Counted from the first letter of the stretch, positions 28,331-38,860 are shown. The stretch: 61,542 nt of DNA from an uncultured beta proteobacterium (GCA_903848955.1 CAINHS010000136.1:1-61542), one strand, 5' to 3'. Made by a program: numbers and translations. Notes: a model not told the origin generated them from the letters alone.

Positions 28331-31225
28331 ATGACTACGACAACAAATAATACTGAGGAATCAACAAGCTACGAACATACAGGGCAGATGGGTCTGCCTC
28401 TGCCACAGGAGATTTCAGGCGAAGTGCTGCTTGAAAAATATGCAAAAGGCACCGAACGCGACGTGCGCGACGTACGTGGCCGCGTGGCCCGCGCGCTGGC
28501 CTCGATCGAGGCCGAAGACAAACGCAGTTATTGGGAGGCGCGCTTCCTCGAAGCTCAGGAAAACGGCTTCGTTCCCGCCGGTCGCATCAACTCCGCCGCC
28601 GGCACCGACTTGTGCGCCACGCTCATCAACTGTTTCGTGCAACCGGTGGGCGATTCGATTTCCGAGATCGTCGACGGTCGCCCCGGTATCTATACGGCAT
28701 TACTGCAGGCCGCCGAGACCATGCGCCGCGGCGGCGGTGTCGGCTACGACTTTTCTTCCATCCGTCCGATCGGCGCCCACGTCAAAGGTACGCAATCGCG
28801 TGCCTCCGGCCCGGTCTCCTACATGCGCGTCTTCGACCGTTCCTGCGAGACGGTGGAATCCGCCGGCAGCCGCCGCGGCGCGCAAATGGGCGTTCTGCGC
28901 TGCGACCACCCGGACATCGAAGAATTCATCCACGCCAAGGATGCCGGCGACCTGACCAACTTCAACATCTCGGTCGGCGTCACCGACCAGTTCATGCAGG
29001 CGGTGGAGGCGGATGGCGAAATCGAACTTTCGCATCGCGCCACGCCCTCGGCCGATATCAAGGCGGACGGCGCCTATCAGCGTGGCGACGGCATCTGGGT
29101 CTATCGCAAGGTACGCGCCCGCGATCTGTGGGAGCAGGTCATGCGCTCCACCTACGATCACGCCGAGCCGGGCATCCTGTTCCTCGACCGCATGAACAAG
29201 GACAACAACCTCTACTACTGCGAGACCATCGAAGCCACCAACCCCTGTGCCGAACAGCCGCTGCCACCCTACGGCTGCTGCTGCCTCGGCTCGATCAACC
29301 TGACGCTGTTCGTCACGGAAGCCTTCAGCAAGAAGGCCAGCTTCGATTTCGTCGCCTTCGGCAAGACCATCGACACCTCGGTGCGCATGCTCGACAACGT
29401 GCTCGACGCCACGCACTGGCCGCTGGAACAGCAACTCAAGGAGGCGCAGAACAAGCGCCGTGTCGGCTTGGGCTTCACCGGCCTCGGCGACGCGCTGATC
29501 ATGCTCAAATTGCGCTACGACACCGATGCCGCGCGCGACATGGCGACCCGGATCTCCGAGTTCATGCGCGACCGCGCCTACCTGTACTCGGTCGAACTGG
29601 CCAGGGAGCGCGGCGCCTTTCCGCTGTTCAACGCCGACATGTATCTCTCCGGCGGCAATTTCGCTTCGCGCCTGCCGCAGGAAGTCAAGGACTCGATCCG
29701 CAAGTACGGCCTGCGCAACTCGCACCTGCTGTCCATCGCGCCCACCGGCACCATCAGCCTGGCCTTCGCCGACAATGCCAGCAACGGCATCGAGCCGCCC
29801 TTCTCCTGGACCTACACGCGCAAGAAGCGCATGGCCGACGGCACCTTCAAGGAGTACGCGGTAGAAGACTACGCCTGGCGCCTCTACAAGCACCAGGGCG
29901 GGGATATTTCCAAGCTGCCGGACTACTTCGTCACCGCCCTGGAAATCTCGGCACAGGCCCACGAAAAGATGGTCGCCGCCGTGGCGCCGCATGTCGACAC
30001 TTCGATTTCCAAGACCGTAAACGTTCCCGCCGACTACCCCTACTCGGAATTCGAGGACCTCTACATGGTGGCCTGGAAATCCGGCCTCAAGGGGCTCGCC
30101 ACCTACCGGCCCAACTCGGTGCTGGGCAGTGTGCTCTCGGTCACGCCGACACCGGCGGAAAGCGCCCAGAAACAGCCGCATGACGTCACCATCGACAACG
30201 CCAACCGCCGCCTTTCCATCGGCGCCCTGCCTGCCCCGGTGCTCGCCTCGCTGCGCTGGCCGGGCCGCCCGCGCATGACCGACGGCAATGCGGCATGGAC
30301 CTACATGGTCGAAGCGCCGCAAGGCGAGTTCGCCCTCTTCGTCGGCCAGATCGAAAACGATCTGGGACGCGACGTACCCTTCGAAGTCTGGGTCAACGGT
30401 GCCGAGCAGCCGCGCGGCATCGGCGCCGTGGCCAAGACGCTGTCGATGGACATGCGCGCCAACGACAAGGCCTGGCTCAAGCTCAAGCTCGACGCCCTGG
30501 CCAGGACGCAGGACGACAACGCCTTTGAACTGCCCCTGCCGCCCAATGGCGAACGCAAACTGGTCCCCGGCGTAGTCTCGGCGCTGGCCCAGGTAGTGCG
30601 CTACCGCTGCGAGAAGCTCGGCGCTCTGGAAGGCTCCGAAGCCACCCCGGTGATCGACTGCATGTTCAGCCGCGACGAGCCCAAAACCGGCACCGACGGC
30701 ACGCTGTCATGGACCGTCGATGTGGTCAATCCGGCCTCGGGCGAAGAGTTCGTCCTGGGCCTCAAGGAAATCACCCTGCCCGACGGCGTGACGCGACCCT
30801 ATTCGGTATGGCTCTCCGGCCACTACCCGCGCGCCCTGGACGGCCTGACGCGCCTGCTCTCGCTCGACATGCGCGTGCTCGACCCGGCCTGGATCGGCAT
30901 GAAGCTGAGGAAACTCCTGAACTACGCCGAACCGCTGGGCGATTTCATGGCCCGCGTCCCCGGCTCCAACAAGCAGCAGAACTGGCCCTCCACCGTCGCC
31001 TACATCGCCCGCCTGATCATGCATCGCTATGCCATGTTGCGCATTCTCGACGAGAACGGCTACCCGACCCGCGAGATGGGCATCCTCGAAGTCCCCGAGC
31101 AGAAGAGCGGCGGTGTCAAGGTGATGCAGGGTTCGCTGTGCGCTGAATGCGGCAATTACACCGTGATCCGCAAGGACGGTTGCGATTTTTGTTCGGCCTG
31201 CGGCGCAGTCGGTAGTTGCGGCTGA
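28331..31225 (+). CDS. nrdJ: Adenosylcobalamin-dependent (class II) ribonucleotide reductase
   Basis: 964 residues. The catalytic barrel covers about residues 25-600: [63 protein letters not shown] and [24 protein letters not shown]. Two related C-terminal modules follow (about 655-755 and 795-900, each with FEVWVNG or YSVWLSG and LSMDMRA or LSLDMRV), probably TSCPD-type domains. A terminal Cys-rich tail ([16 protein letters not shown]) supplies the reducing thiols. It reduces ribonucleotides using B12 without oxygen dependence. I see no cobalamin riboswitch upstream; an NrdR-like box is present. Confidence 0.94.
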   Translation: MTTTTNNTEESTSYEHTGQMGLPLPQEISGEVLLEKYAKGTERDVRDVRGRVARALASIEAEDKRSYWEARFLEAQENGFVPAGRINSAAGTDLCATLINCFVQPVGDSISEIVDGRPGIYTALLQAAETMRRGGGVGYDFSSIRPIGAHVKGTQSRASGPVSYMRVFDRSCETVESAGSRRGAQMGVLRCDHPDIEEFIHAKDAGDLTNFNISVGVTDQFMQAVEADGEIELSHRATPSADIKADGAYQRGDGIWVYRKVRARDLWEQVMRSTYDHAEPGILFLDRMNKDNNLYYCETIEATNPCAEQPLPPYGCCCLGSINLTLFVTEAFSKKASFDFVAFGKTIDTSVRMLDNVLDATHWPLEQQLKEAQNKRRVGLGFTGLGDALIMLKLRYDTDAARDMATRISEFMRDRAYLYSVELARERGAFPLFNADMYLSGGNFASRLPQEVKDSIRKYGLRNSHLLSIAPTGTISLAFADNASNGIEPPFSWTYTRKKRMADGTFKEYAVEDYAWRLYKHQGGDISKLPDYFVTALEISAQAHEKMVAAVAPHVDTSISKTVNVPADYPYSEFEDLYMVAWKSGLKGLATYRPNSVLGSVLSVTPTPAESAQKQPHDVTIDNANRRLSIGALPAPVLASLRWPGRPRMTDGNAAWTYMVEAPQGEFALFVGQIENDLGRDVPFEVWVNGAEQPRGIGAVAKTLSMDMRANDKAWLKLKLDALARTQDDNAFELPLPPNGERKLVPGVVSALAQVVRYRCEKLGALEGSEATPVIDCMFSRDEPKTGTDGTLSWTVDVVNPASGEEFVLGLKEITLPDGVTRPYSVWLSGHYPRALDGLTRLLSLDMRVLDPAWIGMKLRKLLNYAEPLGDFMARVPGSNKQQNWPSTVAYIARLIMHRYAMLRILDENGYPTREMGILEVPEQKSGGVKVMQGSLCAECGNYTVIRKDGCDFCSACGAVGSCG

Positions 31226-31314
31226 AGGTTGTCACCAACATACGTGTCGTTTCCCTGAAATAGCCGCCCGGGATGACGATAATCAGACGGGCTGGCAACT
31301 GAAAGGAAAATGGG

Positions 31315-31349
31315 AAAGCCCCAAGAAATTCAATTCTTGGGGCTTTTTT
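31315..31349 (+). terminator. Intrinsic terminator after nrdJ
   Basis: 13-bp stem AAAGCCCCAAGAA / TTCTTGGGGCTTT, 6-base loop, ending in a run of six T (31344-31349). Confidence 0.92.
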
Positions 31350-31422
31350 GTCAACACGCTTTTGCTGTATCAGGAAAAGAAACGGCTGTTTGCTTTCCCG
31401 GTTGATTCAGTGCGGCGCAGCG

Positions 31423-31704
31423 TCACTTGGCCGGACACTTGATCTTCACGCGCGATTTTTCAGTCACCGGGCTGAAATACGTTTTCCCTTCGTAGCAAGC
31501 CTCGACCATTTTCTCAACGGTCGTTTCCCTGTAACAGCGGCGCCCCTCCTTGATGATTTTCTCGACTGGCCTGGGCGATGAATTCCTTGGGTCGAACCCG
31601 TCTGCAGCAGAAGATCCGGCCTTCAAGTCGTCGGCCATTGCCGGATCACATGTGCTGGCGAGAACTATCAATCCTGCCGCTGCTACAAGAACCTTAACGT
31701 CCAT
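31423..31704 (-). CDS. Small exported hypothetical protein
   Basis: 93 residues with a plausible Sec signal peptide (MDVKVLVAAAGLIVLASTCDPAMA, cut before DD). The mature part has three cysteines (RRCYRET, EACYEGK, IKCPAK) in a compact basic domain and no recognisable family. Probably periplasmic. It is alone between the nrdJ terminator and prmB. Function unknown. Confidence 0.5.
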   Translation of the reverse strand: MDVKVLVAAAGLIVLASTCDPAMADDLKAGSSAADGFDPRNSSPRPVEKIIKEGRRCYRETTVEKMVEACYEGKTYFSPVTEKSRVKIKCPAK

Positions 31705-31846
31705 ACCGAATTCTCCGAAGGCAACTTAACTTAGATCGCGCTGAGCCGTGAAAGTCTTTCTTGCGCTGACGGTCTGCAGACGGGCTCACGGCGCCCGGCC
31801 ATGGGCGCCGGCCGCCGCAGCTTCAGGCTGCCGCACAGGGCGCATT

Positions 31847-32761
31847 TCAGACCGGCTTTCTGCCGGCGCCCGGCAGGTCGTCCCGGGTGACGAGGAAGAC
31901 CTTGTTCTCCGCATGCGCGGTATCCAGCCAGACTGCCGGCAAGTCGGGGAAGGCGGCTTCGACCAGTTCCTGATTGTGGCCGACTTCGACGGCCAGCACG
32001 CCGCCGGGGTTGAGGTGTTCGCGCGCCTCGCCGAGGATGCGCCGCACCAGGTCCAGTCCGTCACGGCCGGCAGCCAGTGCCAGCGCCGGTTCGTGGCGGT
32101 ATTCGGCCGGCAGGGCGTCCATTGCCGCGCTGGTGACGTAGGGCGGGTTGCTGACGATGAGGTCGTAGCGCCGGCCCTTGACTGCCGCGAACAGATCGGA
32201 CTCGATCGCCTGAACCCGATCCTCGAGCGCGTAATCGGCAATATTGCGACGCGCAACGCTGAGGGCTTCGGCAGAGATGTCGATTGCATCTACCGTGGCG
32301 TTGGCGAAGGCGTGGGCCATCAGAATGGCCAGGCAGCCCGAGCCGGTACACAGATCGAGGGTCGCCGTAACGGCGTGCGGATCGTCGATCCATGGCGCGA
32401 AACCGTTTTCCAGAAGTTCGGCGAAGTAGGAGCGCGGCACGATGACGCGTTGATCAACGTAAAAGCGGAACGGCCCCAACCAGGCTTCCTGCACCACATA
32501 GGCGGTCGGCAGGCGCTGCACGACACGCTGCTGCAGGTTGTTCAGCAGTGTCAGCCGTTCGCTCTTGGTCAGGCGCGCGTCGAGCCAGGGTTCGAGCGTG
32601 TCTCGCGGCAGATGCAGGCTGGCGAGGATCAGCCAGACTGCCTCGTCCCAGGCGTTGTCCGTACCGTGGCCGAAAAACAGCCCGGCCTCGTTGAAGCGGC
32701 TGACCGCCCAGCGCAACCAGTCGCGGATGGTGAGAAGTTCGTCGGTGGCGCTGTTGATCAC
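31847..32761 (-). CDS. prmB: Ribosomal protein L3 N5-glutamine methyltransferase
   Basis: 304 residues. The N-terminal helical substrate domain is followed by a SAM-dependent methyltransferase fold with [12 protein letters not shown] and the catalytic NPPYV motif. The long N-terminal region and [13 protein letters not shown] favour PrmB over PrmC. It methylates a Gln of ribosomal protein L3. The start is GTG at 32761, overlapping the dapE stop by 4 bases (GTGA); longer in-frame extensions into dapE are shadows. Confidence 0.9.
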   Translation of the reverse strand: MINSATDELLTIRDWLRWAVSRFNEAGLFFGHGTDNAWDEAVWLILASLHLPRDTLEPWLDARLTKSERLTLLNNLQQRVVQRLPTAYVVQEAWLGPFRFYVDQRVIVPRSYFAELLENGFAPWIDDPHAVTATLDLCTGSGCLAILMAHAFANATVDAIDISAEALSVARRNIADYALEDRVQAIESDLFAAVKGRRYDLIVSNPPYVTSAAMDALPAEYRHEPALALAAGRDGLDLVRRILGEAREHLNPGGVLAVEVGHNQELVEAAFPDLPAVWLDTAHAENKVFLVTRDDLPGAGRKPV

Positions 32762-33897
32762 TCGGAAACCAATCGTTCGAAGGTGTGCTCGTAGATGCGC
32801 GCCAGCGGTTCGAGATCGGCCACGGCGATGCGTTCGTTTACCTGGTGAATGCTGCTGCCGACCGGGCCGAATTCCACGAGTTGCGGGCAGATGTCGGCGA
32901 TGAAACGGCCGTCGGAAGTGCCGCCGCTGGTCGACAGTCCGGCGGCAACACCGACCTCGGTGGCGATGGCGTCGATCAGCGCCGCGCACAGATCGCCGCG
33001 CGCCGTGATGAATGGTCGCGCCCCCAGCGTCCAGCGGATGTCGTATTCGACGGCGTGGCGATCGAGCAGCGCATGCACCCTGGACTGAAGGCCGTCCACC
33101 GTGCTGGCGGTCGAGAAGCGGAAGTTGAACATGACCTCGATGCTGCCCGGCACCACGTTGCCGGCGCCGGTTCCGGCATGGATGTTGGAAATCTGGAAGG
33201 TGGTGGGCGGAAAATATTCGTTGCCGGCATCCCATGCGCTTGTCGCCAGTTCCGCCAGTGCCGGCGCCGCCAGATGCACCGGGTTCTTCACCAGGTGCGG
33301 GTAGGCGACGTGGCCCTGCACGCCTCTGATGGTGAGTTTGGCCGACAGCGAACCGCGGCGCCCGTTCTTCATGGTGTCGCCCAGACGGCTGACGCAGGTC
33401 GGTTCGCCGACGATGCAGAAGTCGATGGCTTCCTTGCGCGCCTGGAGTGTTTCCACCACGCGCACCGTGCCATCCACGGCATCACCCTCCTCGTCGGAGG
33501 TCAGCAGCAGCGCGAAAGAATCGGTGCCGGCGGGCCGGCGCGAGATAAGGCGTTCGAGGGCAACGACACAGGCCGCTATCGAACTCTTCATGTCGGCCGC
33601 GCCGCGACCGTACAGGTAGCCGTCGCGCACTGCCGGTTCAAAGGGCGGTGATGTCCATTCGTCGAGCGGCCCGGGGGGTACCACGTCGGTGTGCCCGGCG
33701 AAGCAGATCAGGCGGCTGCCGGGTTTCCCGCCCGGGTCGCGTCGCGCCCAGAGATTCGAGACGCCGGCGACATCCATGCGTTCGATGCGAAAACCCAGTG
33801 GCATCAGCCACAAGGCGATCAGGTCGAGACAGCCGGCATCGTCGGGGCTTAGCGAAGGACGCGCGATCAGCGCCCGCGCTTTTTCGAGGACGGGCAT
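32758..33897 (-). CDS. dapE: Succinyl-diaminopimelate desuccinylase
   Basis: 379-residue M20 metallohydrolase. Metal ligands appear in [33 protein letters not shown] and the C-terminal [12 protein letters not shown] and the dimerisation lid are present. It removes succinate from N-succinyl-LL-DAP in the acylated lysine/peptidoglycan route. ATG at 33897 overlaps the pilU stop by one base (TGATG), so pilU-dapE-prmB look translationally coupled. Confidence 0.95.
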   Translation of the reverse strand: MPVLEKARALIARPSLSPDDAGCLDLIALWLMPLGFRIERMDVAGVSNLWARRDPGGKPGSRLICFAGHTDVVPPGPLDEWTSPPFEPAVRDGYLYGRGAADMKSSIAACVVALERLISRRPAGTDSFALLLTSDEEGDAVDGTVRVVETLQARKEAIDFCIVGEPTCVSRLGDTMKNGRRGSLSAKLTIRGVQGHVAYPHLVKNPVHLAAPALAELATSAWDAGNEYFPPTTFQISNIHAGTGAGNVVPGSIEVMFNFRFSTASTVDGLQSRVHALLDRHAVEYDIRWTLGARPFITARGDLCAALIDAIATEVGVAAGLSTSGGTSDGRFIADICPQLVEFGPVGSSIHQVNERIAVADLEPLARIYEHTFERLVSE

Positions 33898-35072
33898 CAG
33901 TTGTCCATCTTCAGCGTGAATTCGCTGAAGGATCCGGGTGCAAGCGACTTGGTAAAGTTGGGGGCGGCCGACTTGGTTTGATCGACCGCATCTCCCTCCG
34001 CCGGAGCCTCCGCCGCGGCATTGTTGATCACCTGCTGCAGATTGTTGGCCGAGTCGGCGCTGGCGAGCGCTTCTTCGAGCGTGATGGTGTTGCTCTTGTA
34101 GAGTTGGAAAAGAGCCTGCTCGAAGGTCTGGCTGCCCGGCACCATGCTGCTTTCCATGGCGTCCTTGATCTCGTTGAGGTCGCCCTTTTCGATCAGTTCG
34201 GCGATGTGGCGCGAATTCAGCAGCACTTCCACCGCGGCGACACGGCCGCCGGCCGGCGTCTTGATCAGGCGCTGGGAGATCACGCATTTCAGCGTCACGG
34301 CAAGGTCGGCCAACAGGGCCGGGCGGTTGTCGAGAGGATAGAAGCTGATGATCCGGCTCATGGCGTGGTAGCTGTTGTTGGCATGCAGCGTCGCCATGCA
34401 CAGGTGTCCTGACTGGGCATAGGCGATCGCCTGGGTCATGGTGTCCTTGTCGCGGATTTCACCGATGAAGATCACGTCCGGCGCCTGGCGCAGGGCATTC
34501 TTCAGGGCGACCTGGAAGGCTTTGGTGTCGGTGCCGACCTCGCGTTGATTGACGATCGACTTCTTGTTCTTGAAAAGAAACTCCAGCGGGTCTTCCAGCG
34601 TAAGGATGTGCCCCGAGACATTCTCGTTGCGGTAGTCGATCATCGAAGTCAGCGTGGTGGACTTGCCGGAGCCCGTGGCACCGACCATCAGGATCAGCCC
34701 CCGCTTTTCCATGATCACGTCCTTGAGGACAGGGGGCAGGAAAAGGGAATCAAACTTCGGGATGTCCACCGGAATGTAGCGTGCCACTATCGCCGGTGTG
34801 CCGCGCTGGAAAAAGCAGGAGAGACGATAGACGCCGACATCGCGCGCCACAACGCGGGTCTGCAGTTCCTTTTCCCGCTCGAATTCCTCGATCTGTTCCG
34901 GCTTGAGAACTTCCTCCAGCAGGCTCTTCACCGTGGCCATGTCGAGGATGGTCGGATTGACCGGCACCGCGTTGCCCTGCATCTTGATGGTGATCGGAGC
35001 GCCGACCGAAAGAAACAGGTCGGTTGCCTTCTTGTCGGCCATCAGCCGGAACAGCTTGTCCATGGTTCCCAT
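33897..35072 (-). CDS. pilU: Type IV pilus retraction ATPase PilU
   Basis: 391-residue PilT/PilU-type hexameric ATPase. Walker A is [15 protein letters not shown], then the Asp box [16 protein letters not shown], Walker [13 protein letters not shown] and the His box [14 protein letters not shown]. The ending VINNAAAE...[11 protein letters not shown] is long, as in PilU rather than PilT. It works with PilT to retract type IV pili. GAGGGGGAT precedes ATG at 35072. It is embedded between dapC and dapE and coupled to dapE; no pilT lies in the window. Confidence 0.9.
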   Translation of the reverse strand: MGTMDKLFRLMADKKATDLFLSVGAPITIKMQGNAVPVNPTILDMATVKSLLEEVLKPEQIEEFEREKELQTRVVARDVGVYRLSCFFQRGTPAIVARYIPVDIPKFDSLFLPPVLKDVIMEKRGLILMVGATGSGKSTTLTSMIDYRNENVSGHILTLEDPLEFLFKNKKSIVNQREVGTDTKAFQVALKNALRQAPDVIFIGEIRDKDTMTQAIAYAQSGHLCMATLHANNSYHAMSRIISFYPLDNRPALLADLAVTLKCVISQRLIKTPAGGRVAAVEVLLNSRHIAELIEKGDLNEIKDAMESSMVPGSQTFEQALFQLYKSNTITLEEALASADSANNLQQVINNAAAEAPAEGDAVDQTKSAAPNFTKSLAPGSFSEFTLKMDN

Positions 35073-35099
35073 ATTGCGATCCCCCTCGGATTTCTGCGT

Positions 35100-35171
35100 T
35101 CAGTTGCGCAGCAGTTCGTTGATGCCCTTCTTGGCCCGGGCCAGTCCTATGACCTGCCGGAGTTCGTTCAT
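35100..35171 (-). CDS. Possible 23-aa small ORF between dapC and pilU
   Basis: ATG at 35171 to TGA at 35102-35100 reads MNELRQVIGLARAKKGINELLRN. It is amphipathic and basic, starts 10 bases after the dapC stop and ends 27 bases before pilU. The upstream GAGAAA is a weak ribosome binding site. It could be a coupling peptide or chance. Confidence 0.25.
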   Translation of the reverse strand: MNELRQVIGLARAKKGINELLRN

Positions 35172-35180
35172 GGCGGTTTC

Positions 35181-36386
35181 TCAGAGAGTCAGGCAAAAAT
35201 CGTTGATCCGTCGCGCGGCTTCGACACATTCATCGTGTGCCGCGACCAGCGCTATGCGGATGAAGTTGGCACCGGGATTGATCCCGCCCGATTCGCGAGC
35301 AATGTAGCTGCCCGGCAAGACCACTACATTCTTCTGCCGCAGCAGTTCGCGGGCGAACTCGGTATCGGCGACGGGCGTCCTCGCCCACAGGTAGAAACCG
35401 GCCTCCGGCACCCGGCAATCAAGGTGGCGGGCAATCAGCGGTGTCACTTCATGAAACTTCTCGGCGTACCGGCGGCGATTGTCGCGGACATGAGCTTCAT
35501 CCGACCAGGCAGCGATGCTGGCCGCCTGTACCGCGAGACTCATGGCGCCGCCGCTGTAGGTCCGGTAGAGCAGGAATTTCTTGAGGATGGCGTCATCGCC
35601 GGCGACAAAACCGGAGCGCAATCCGGGCACGTTGGAGCGCTTGGACAGGCTGGAGAAGACCACCAGTCTGCGGTAGTCGCAGCGCCCCAGTTGCGCCGCT
35701 GCGCTCAGGCCGCCCAGAGGAGGTGCGGCTTCGTCAAAAAATATCTCCGAGTAGCACTCGTCGGAGGCGATGACAAAGTCGTAACGGTCGGCAAGCTCGA
35801 ACAAGGTTTTCCAGGCGGCCAGGCTCATGACCTTGCCGGTCGGATTGGCCGGCGAACAGACATACACCAGTTGCACGTCGCGCCATGTGCTTTCCGCAAT
35901 CGTGTCCCACTGCAGTTCGAAACCATCGTGGGGCAGGGTATTCAGGTAGATCGGCTGCGCTCCGGCCAGCAGCGTTGCGCCCTCGTAGATCTGGTAAAAG
36001 GGGTTGGGGCAGACCACCTTGGCGCCGCCGGTGCCACCATTGCCGCAGCGGTTGATCACGGTCTGGGCAAAGGCGAACAGCGCTTCGCGCGAACCATTCA
36101 CCGGCAGCACCTGGGTCATCGGGTCGGGCGTTGCCACGGCGTAGCGGCGCGCGATCCAGGCGGCGATCGTCTGGCGCAGTTCGTCCGAGCCCTGCGTGGT
36201 CGGATAATTGGCTAGCCGGTCGAGCTTGTCTGCCAGTGCGCGCTGGATGAAGGGAGGCGTTTCATGTTGCGGCTCGCCGATCGACAGCTTGATCTCGCCA
36301 AAAGCCGGCGCCGGCGAAACACCGGCAAACAGGTGGCGCAGCTTTTCGAACGGATAGGGCTGCAGATGGTCCAGATCGGAATTCAC
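35181..36386 (-). CDS. dapC: Succinyldiaminopimelate transaminase
   Basis: 401-residue fold-type I PLP aminotransferase. It begins with the betaproteobacterial DapC N-terminus NSDLDHLQPYPFEKLRHLF. It has SPANPTGKV, the PLP-Lys region FSSLSKRSNVPGLRSGF and the C-terminal FIRIALV. It makes N-succinyl-LL-DAP from N-succinyl-2-amino-6-ketopimelate. I take GTG at 36386 as start because the protein family begins there. ATGs at 36419 and 36443 would add a non-conserved extension, but no strong ribosome binding site settles the choice. dapD is not adjacent. Confidence 0.87.
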   Translation of the reverse strand: MNSDLDHLQPYPFEKLRHLFAGVSPAPAFGEIKLSIGEPQHETPPFIQRALADKLDRLANYPTTQGSDELRQTIAAWIARRYAVATPDPMTQVLPVNGSREALFAFAQTVINRCGNGGTGGAKVVCPNPFYQIYEGATLLAGAQPIYLNTLPHDGFELQWDTIAESTWRDVQLVYVCSPANPTGKVMSLAAWKTLFELADRYDFVIASDECYSEIFFDEAAPPLGGLSAAAQLGRCDYRRLVVFSSLSKRSNVPGLRSGFVAGDDAILKKFLLYRTYSGGAMSLAVQAASIAAWSDEAHVRDNRRRYAEKFHEVTPLIARHLDCRVPEAGFYLWARTPVADTEFARELLRQKNVVVLPGSYIARESGGINPGANFIRIALVAAHDECVEAARRINDFCLTL

Positions 36387-36496
36387 GGTGCGCTGACAGG
36401 CGAACGGAAATGAAACCATTATACGAGAGGGCTTGCGCGTCAATGACCGCGGAATTCCGGTAAATTAGCAGGCCGGCAGTGCATGAGGAGGCAGAC

Positions 36497-37165
36497 GTGG
36501 GACAAATCATCGAATTCAAGCGACCGGACGGCAGCGCCTGTCGCGGTTATCTCGCCAGTGCGGCTCAGGGCCTTCCCGGCGTGGTGGTAATTCAGGAATG
36601 GTGGGGGCTCAACGACCAGATCTGCGGTGTTGCCGACCGTTTCGCCCGTGCCGGTTTCAACGCGCTGGCACCCGACCTTTTCAAGGGACGGGTGACCCAG
36701 GAAGCCGACGAGGCCAGCCACTTGATGAACGGTCTCGACTTCCCGGGAGCCACCCATCAGGACATTCGCGGCGCCGTCGATCATCTGCGCCGCCTGGGCA
36801 GCGCCAAGGTCGCCGCGATGGGCTTTTGCATGGGCGGCGCGCTGACCATCGCCGCCGCCGTGCACGTGCCGGATCTTGCCGCCGGCGTGTGTTTCTACGG
36901 CATTCCGCCCGCGGATTTTGCCGATCCGGCGAACATCCGCATTCCATTCCAGGGGCATTTCGCCGGCAAGGACGACTGGTGCACGCCGGCGGCGGTTGAT
37001 GCGCTTGAAGCCTCCATGCTGGCCGGGGGTGCGACGCCGGAAATCTATCGCTACGCTGCCGACCATGCCTTCTTCAACCAGGCGCGCGGCGAAGTCTATG
37101 ATGCGGCCTGCGCCAACGCAGCGTGGGAGCGTAGCATCGCGTTTCTTCGCCGACATCTCGCCTGA
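36497..37165 (+). CDS. Dienelactone hydrolase family protein
   Basis: 222-residue alpha/beta hydrolase. The catalytic triad is the Cys nucleophile in MGFCMGG, Asp in GKDDWCTP and His in AADHAFFN. VVVIQEWWGLNDQI matches the oxyanion region of dienelactone hydrolases. No aromatic-degradation genes are nearby, so it is likely one of the many homologues of unknown substrate. The start is GTG 36497 with AGGAGG six bases upstream; an upstream in-frame GTG at 36479 is less likely. Confidence 0.87.
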   Translation: MGQIIEFKRPDGSACRGYLASAAQGLPGVVVIQEWWGLNDQICGVADRFARAGFNALAPDLFKGRVTQEADEASHLMNGLDFPGATHQDIRGAVDHLRRLGSAKVAAMGFCMGGALTIAAAVHVPDLAAGVCFYGIPPADFADPANIRIPFQGHFAGKDDWCTPAAVDALEASMLAGGATPEIYRYAADHAFFNQARGEVYDAACANAAWERSIAFLRRHLA

Positions 37166-37176
37166 GGCGCACAGCC

Positions 37177-37623
37177 ATGGACCTGACACCCGCCGACTGG
37201 GTCAACCTCAGCGTCACCGAGGCTCTGCTTTCCCGCGAGGGGCCACCGCTGTACGTGGCCGCCAAGCTCGGCTGTGTTGCCGCGGTACGGATGATGACCG
37301 AGGCCGGCACCAACCTTGAGGTTCTCGGCCCAAGGAAGGAGCGCCCGTTGCACGCGGCGGCTGCCGGCGGCCATGATGCCATTGCAGCGACGCTGGTCAG
37401 CGCCGGCTGCGAAATCGATGCGCAGGACGAGGACGGCAATACGCCGCTGGTTACGGCGGTTCTCAACGGCCAGGCCGGACCGGTGGAACTGCTGCTGGCA
37501 GTGGGCGCCGATATTGAAATTGCGCGCCTCGATGGCCTCACCGCAATTCACGTGGCGCAATTACCCGGCACGCCGAAGGGCATACAGGAACTGATTCTGC
37601 TCGGCCAGGACGAGTTGATTTGA
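37177..37623 (+). CDS. Ankyrin-repeat protein
   Basis: 148 residues with about three ankyrin repeats: PPLYVAAKLGCVAAVRMMTEAGTNLEV, RPLHAAAAGGHDAIAATLVSAGCEIDAQ and TPLVTAVLNGQAGPVELLLAVGADIEI, then a partial fourth. No signal peptide, so probably cytoplasmic and protein-binding. It starts 11 bases after the dienelactone hydrolase gene, probably in one transcript with it. Partner unknown. Confidence 0.8.
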   Translation: MDLTPADWVNLSVTEALLSREGPPLYVAAKLGCVAAVRMMTEAGTNLEVLGPRKERPLHAAAAGGHDAIAATLVSAGCEIDAQDEDGNTPLVTAVLNGQAGPVELLLAVGADIEIARLDGLTAIHVAQLPGTPKGIQELILLGQDELI

Positions 37624-37671
37624 CCGCAAGCACGCCGCTCCAGGTCCCGGCCGGCACACCAGGAAAATGAC

Positions 37672-38139
37672 ATGAAGCTGTATCTTGCCGGTCCCGACGT
37701 GTTTCGTCCGGATGCACTGCAATGGGCCGAACGCGTCCGCGCCCTTCTCCGCCGTGCCGGCCATGAAGCCCTGATCCCGCTGGATGGCGAGCAAACCACT
37801 GCCGCCGCAATCTATCGCAACAATCTGCGCCTGATCGGGGAGGCCGATGGCGTGCTGGCCAACCTCAATCCGTTTCGCGGCACCGAGCCGGATTCAGGCA
37901 CCTGCGTCGAAATCGGCTACGCGCTGGCGCTCGGCAAGCCGGTGATCGGTTATGCCGACACGCTGGTGCCCATGCGTGAGCGCCTGCAGGCGGATGGCCC
38001 CGGCGCAGATGGCCGCTATCGTGATTCTGCAGGCCGGATGGTGGAGGATTTCGGGCTGGCCCTGAACCTCATGCTGTCAGTCCCGGTGCGACTGGAACAG
38101 GGCGGAATCGAAGAAGCGCTGCGCGCAGTGAGCGCCTGA
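37672..38139 (+). CDS. Nucleoside 2-deoxyribosyltransferase family protein
   Basis: 155 residues with the N-deoxyribosyltransferase core: MKLYLAGPDVFRPDA, the acidic NLNPFRGTEPDSGTCVEIGYALALGKPVIGY containing the catalytic Glu, and a C-terminal EDFGLALNLML. Such enzymes exchange or hydrolyse deoxyribonucleoside bases in salvage or pool sanitation. It ends directly against the convergent yaeQ. Confidence 0.85.
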   Translation: MKLYLAGPDVFRPDALQWAERVRALLRRAGHEALIPLDGEQTTAAAIYRNNLRLIGEADGVLANLNPFRGTEPDSGTCVEIGYALALGKPVIGYADTLVPMRERLQADGPGADGRYRDSAGRMVEDFGLALNLMLSVPVRLEQGGIEEALRAVSA

Positions 38140-38697
38140 TCAGTTCTTTCGCAGCGGCGGCTTCAGCCTGAATTCCGGAGCGATCCGCGTATTCTCGCCG
38201 TCGACGATCAACCACAGTTCGGCGTCCTGCAGCGTGCATTGCAACTGCATGCCGCGCTCGGCCAGCGCCGCCAGCGAGCGGGACTCCTCGGCCGACAGAT
38301 TGATGATCGTGAGATTGTCCTGGCGCAGCAGTGCCGCCTTGTTCTGCTGCCACCACATGTCGGCGACACGGCCGCCGTAGGTGACTACCACCACCTGTCG
38401 CGCCCGTCCGCAGGCGCGCCGGATGCGCCTTTCCTCAGGCAGGCCGACTTCGATCCAGAGTTCGATGGCGCCGGTCAGGTCCTTGCGCCACAGGTCGGGC
38501 TCGTCCTCGGACGCCAAGCCCTTGCCGAAGCTAAGGGCCGCGTCGGCATACATGGCGAAGGCCAGCACCCGCACCATCATGCGTTCATCGGTCTCCGACG
38601 GATGCCGGGCGACGGTCAGCGCATGGTTCTGATAGTAGTTGCGCTCCAGATCGGCGATCTGGAGTTCGACTTTGAAGATGGTGGACTTGAGGGCCAG
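38140..38697 (-). CDS. yaeQ: YaeQ family protein, probable CTG start
   Basis: 185 residues of the YaeQ fold (PD-(D/E)XK-like). The family begins MALKSTIFKVELQIAD; here the DNA encodes L-A-L-K-S-T-I-F with CTG where ATG is expected. GGAAAG lies 5 bases before it and there is no in-frame ATG, GTG or TTG close by. I therefore call CTG 38697 as the start. RHPSETDERMMVRVLAFA and the acidic patch EDEPDLW are typical. Function is unknown; an old link to RfaH was withdrawn for homologues. Confidence 0.8.
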   Translation of the reverse strand: MALKSTIFKVELQIADLERNYYQNHALTVARHPSETDERMMVRVLAFAMYADAALSFGKGLASEDEPDLWRKDLTGAIELWIEVGLPEERRIRRACGRARQVVVVTYGGRVADMWWQQNKAALLRQDNLTIINLSAEESRSLAALAERGMQLQCTLQDAELWLIVDGENTRIAPEFRLKPPLRKN

Positions 38698-38725
38698 AAA
38701 AACTTTCCGTGGCTTGGGCTCGGTA

Positions 38726-38860
38726 CTACTTTTTGACCGGTGTCGGAATCGACGACTTCCCCTGCGCGCCGCCGAAAGGCAGAGCCGGTGCGGCAGGCTG
38801 GGTCTTGTCCTTCTTGGGTTTTTTCTGCTCGCGATTGCTGCGCATTTGTCCCTTGGCCAT
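38726..38860 (-). CDS. Small basic conserved protein (44 aa)
   Basis: MAKGQMRSNREQKKPKKDKTQPAAPALPFGG and a short tail. The MAKGQxRSNxExKKPKxDK start is a recurring small protein in beta- and gammaproteobacteria. CAGGAGAA lies 7 bases before ATG 38860, a strong ribosome binding site. It lies upstream of and probably cotranscribed with yaeQ. Very Lys/Arg-rich, possibly nucleic-acid or ribosome associated; unknown. Confidence 0.75.
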   Translation of the reverse strand: MAKGQMRSNREQKKPKKDKTQPAAPALPFGGAQGKSSIPTPVKK

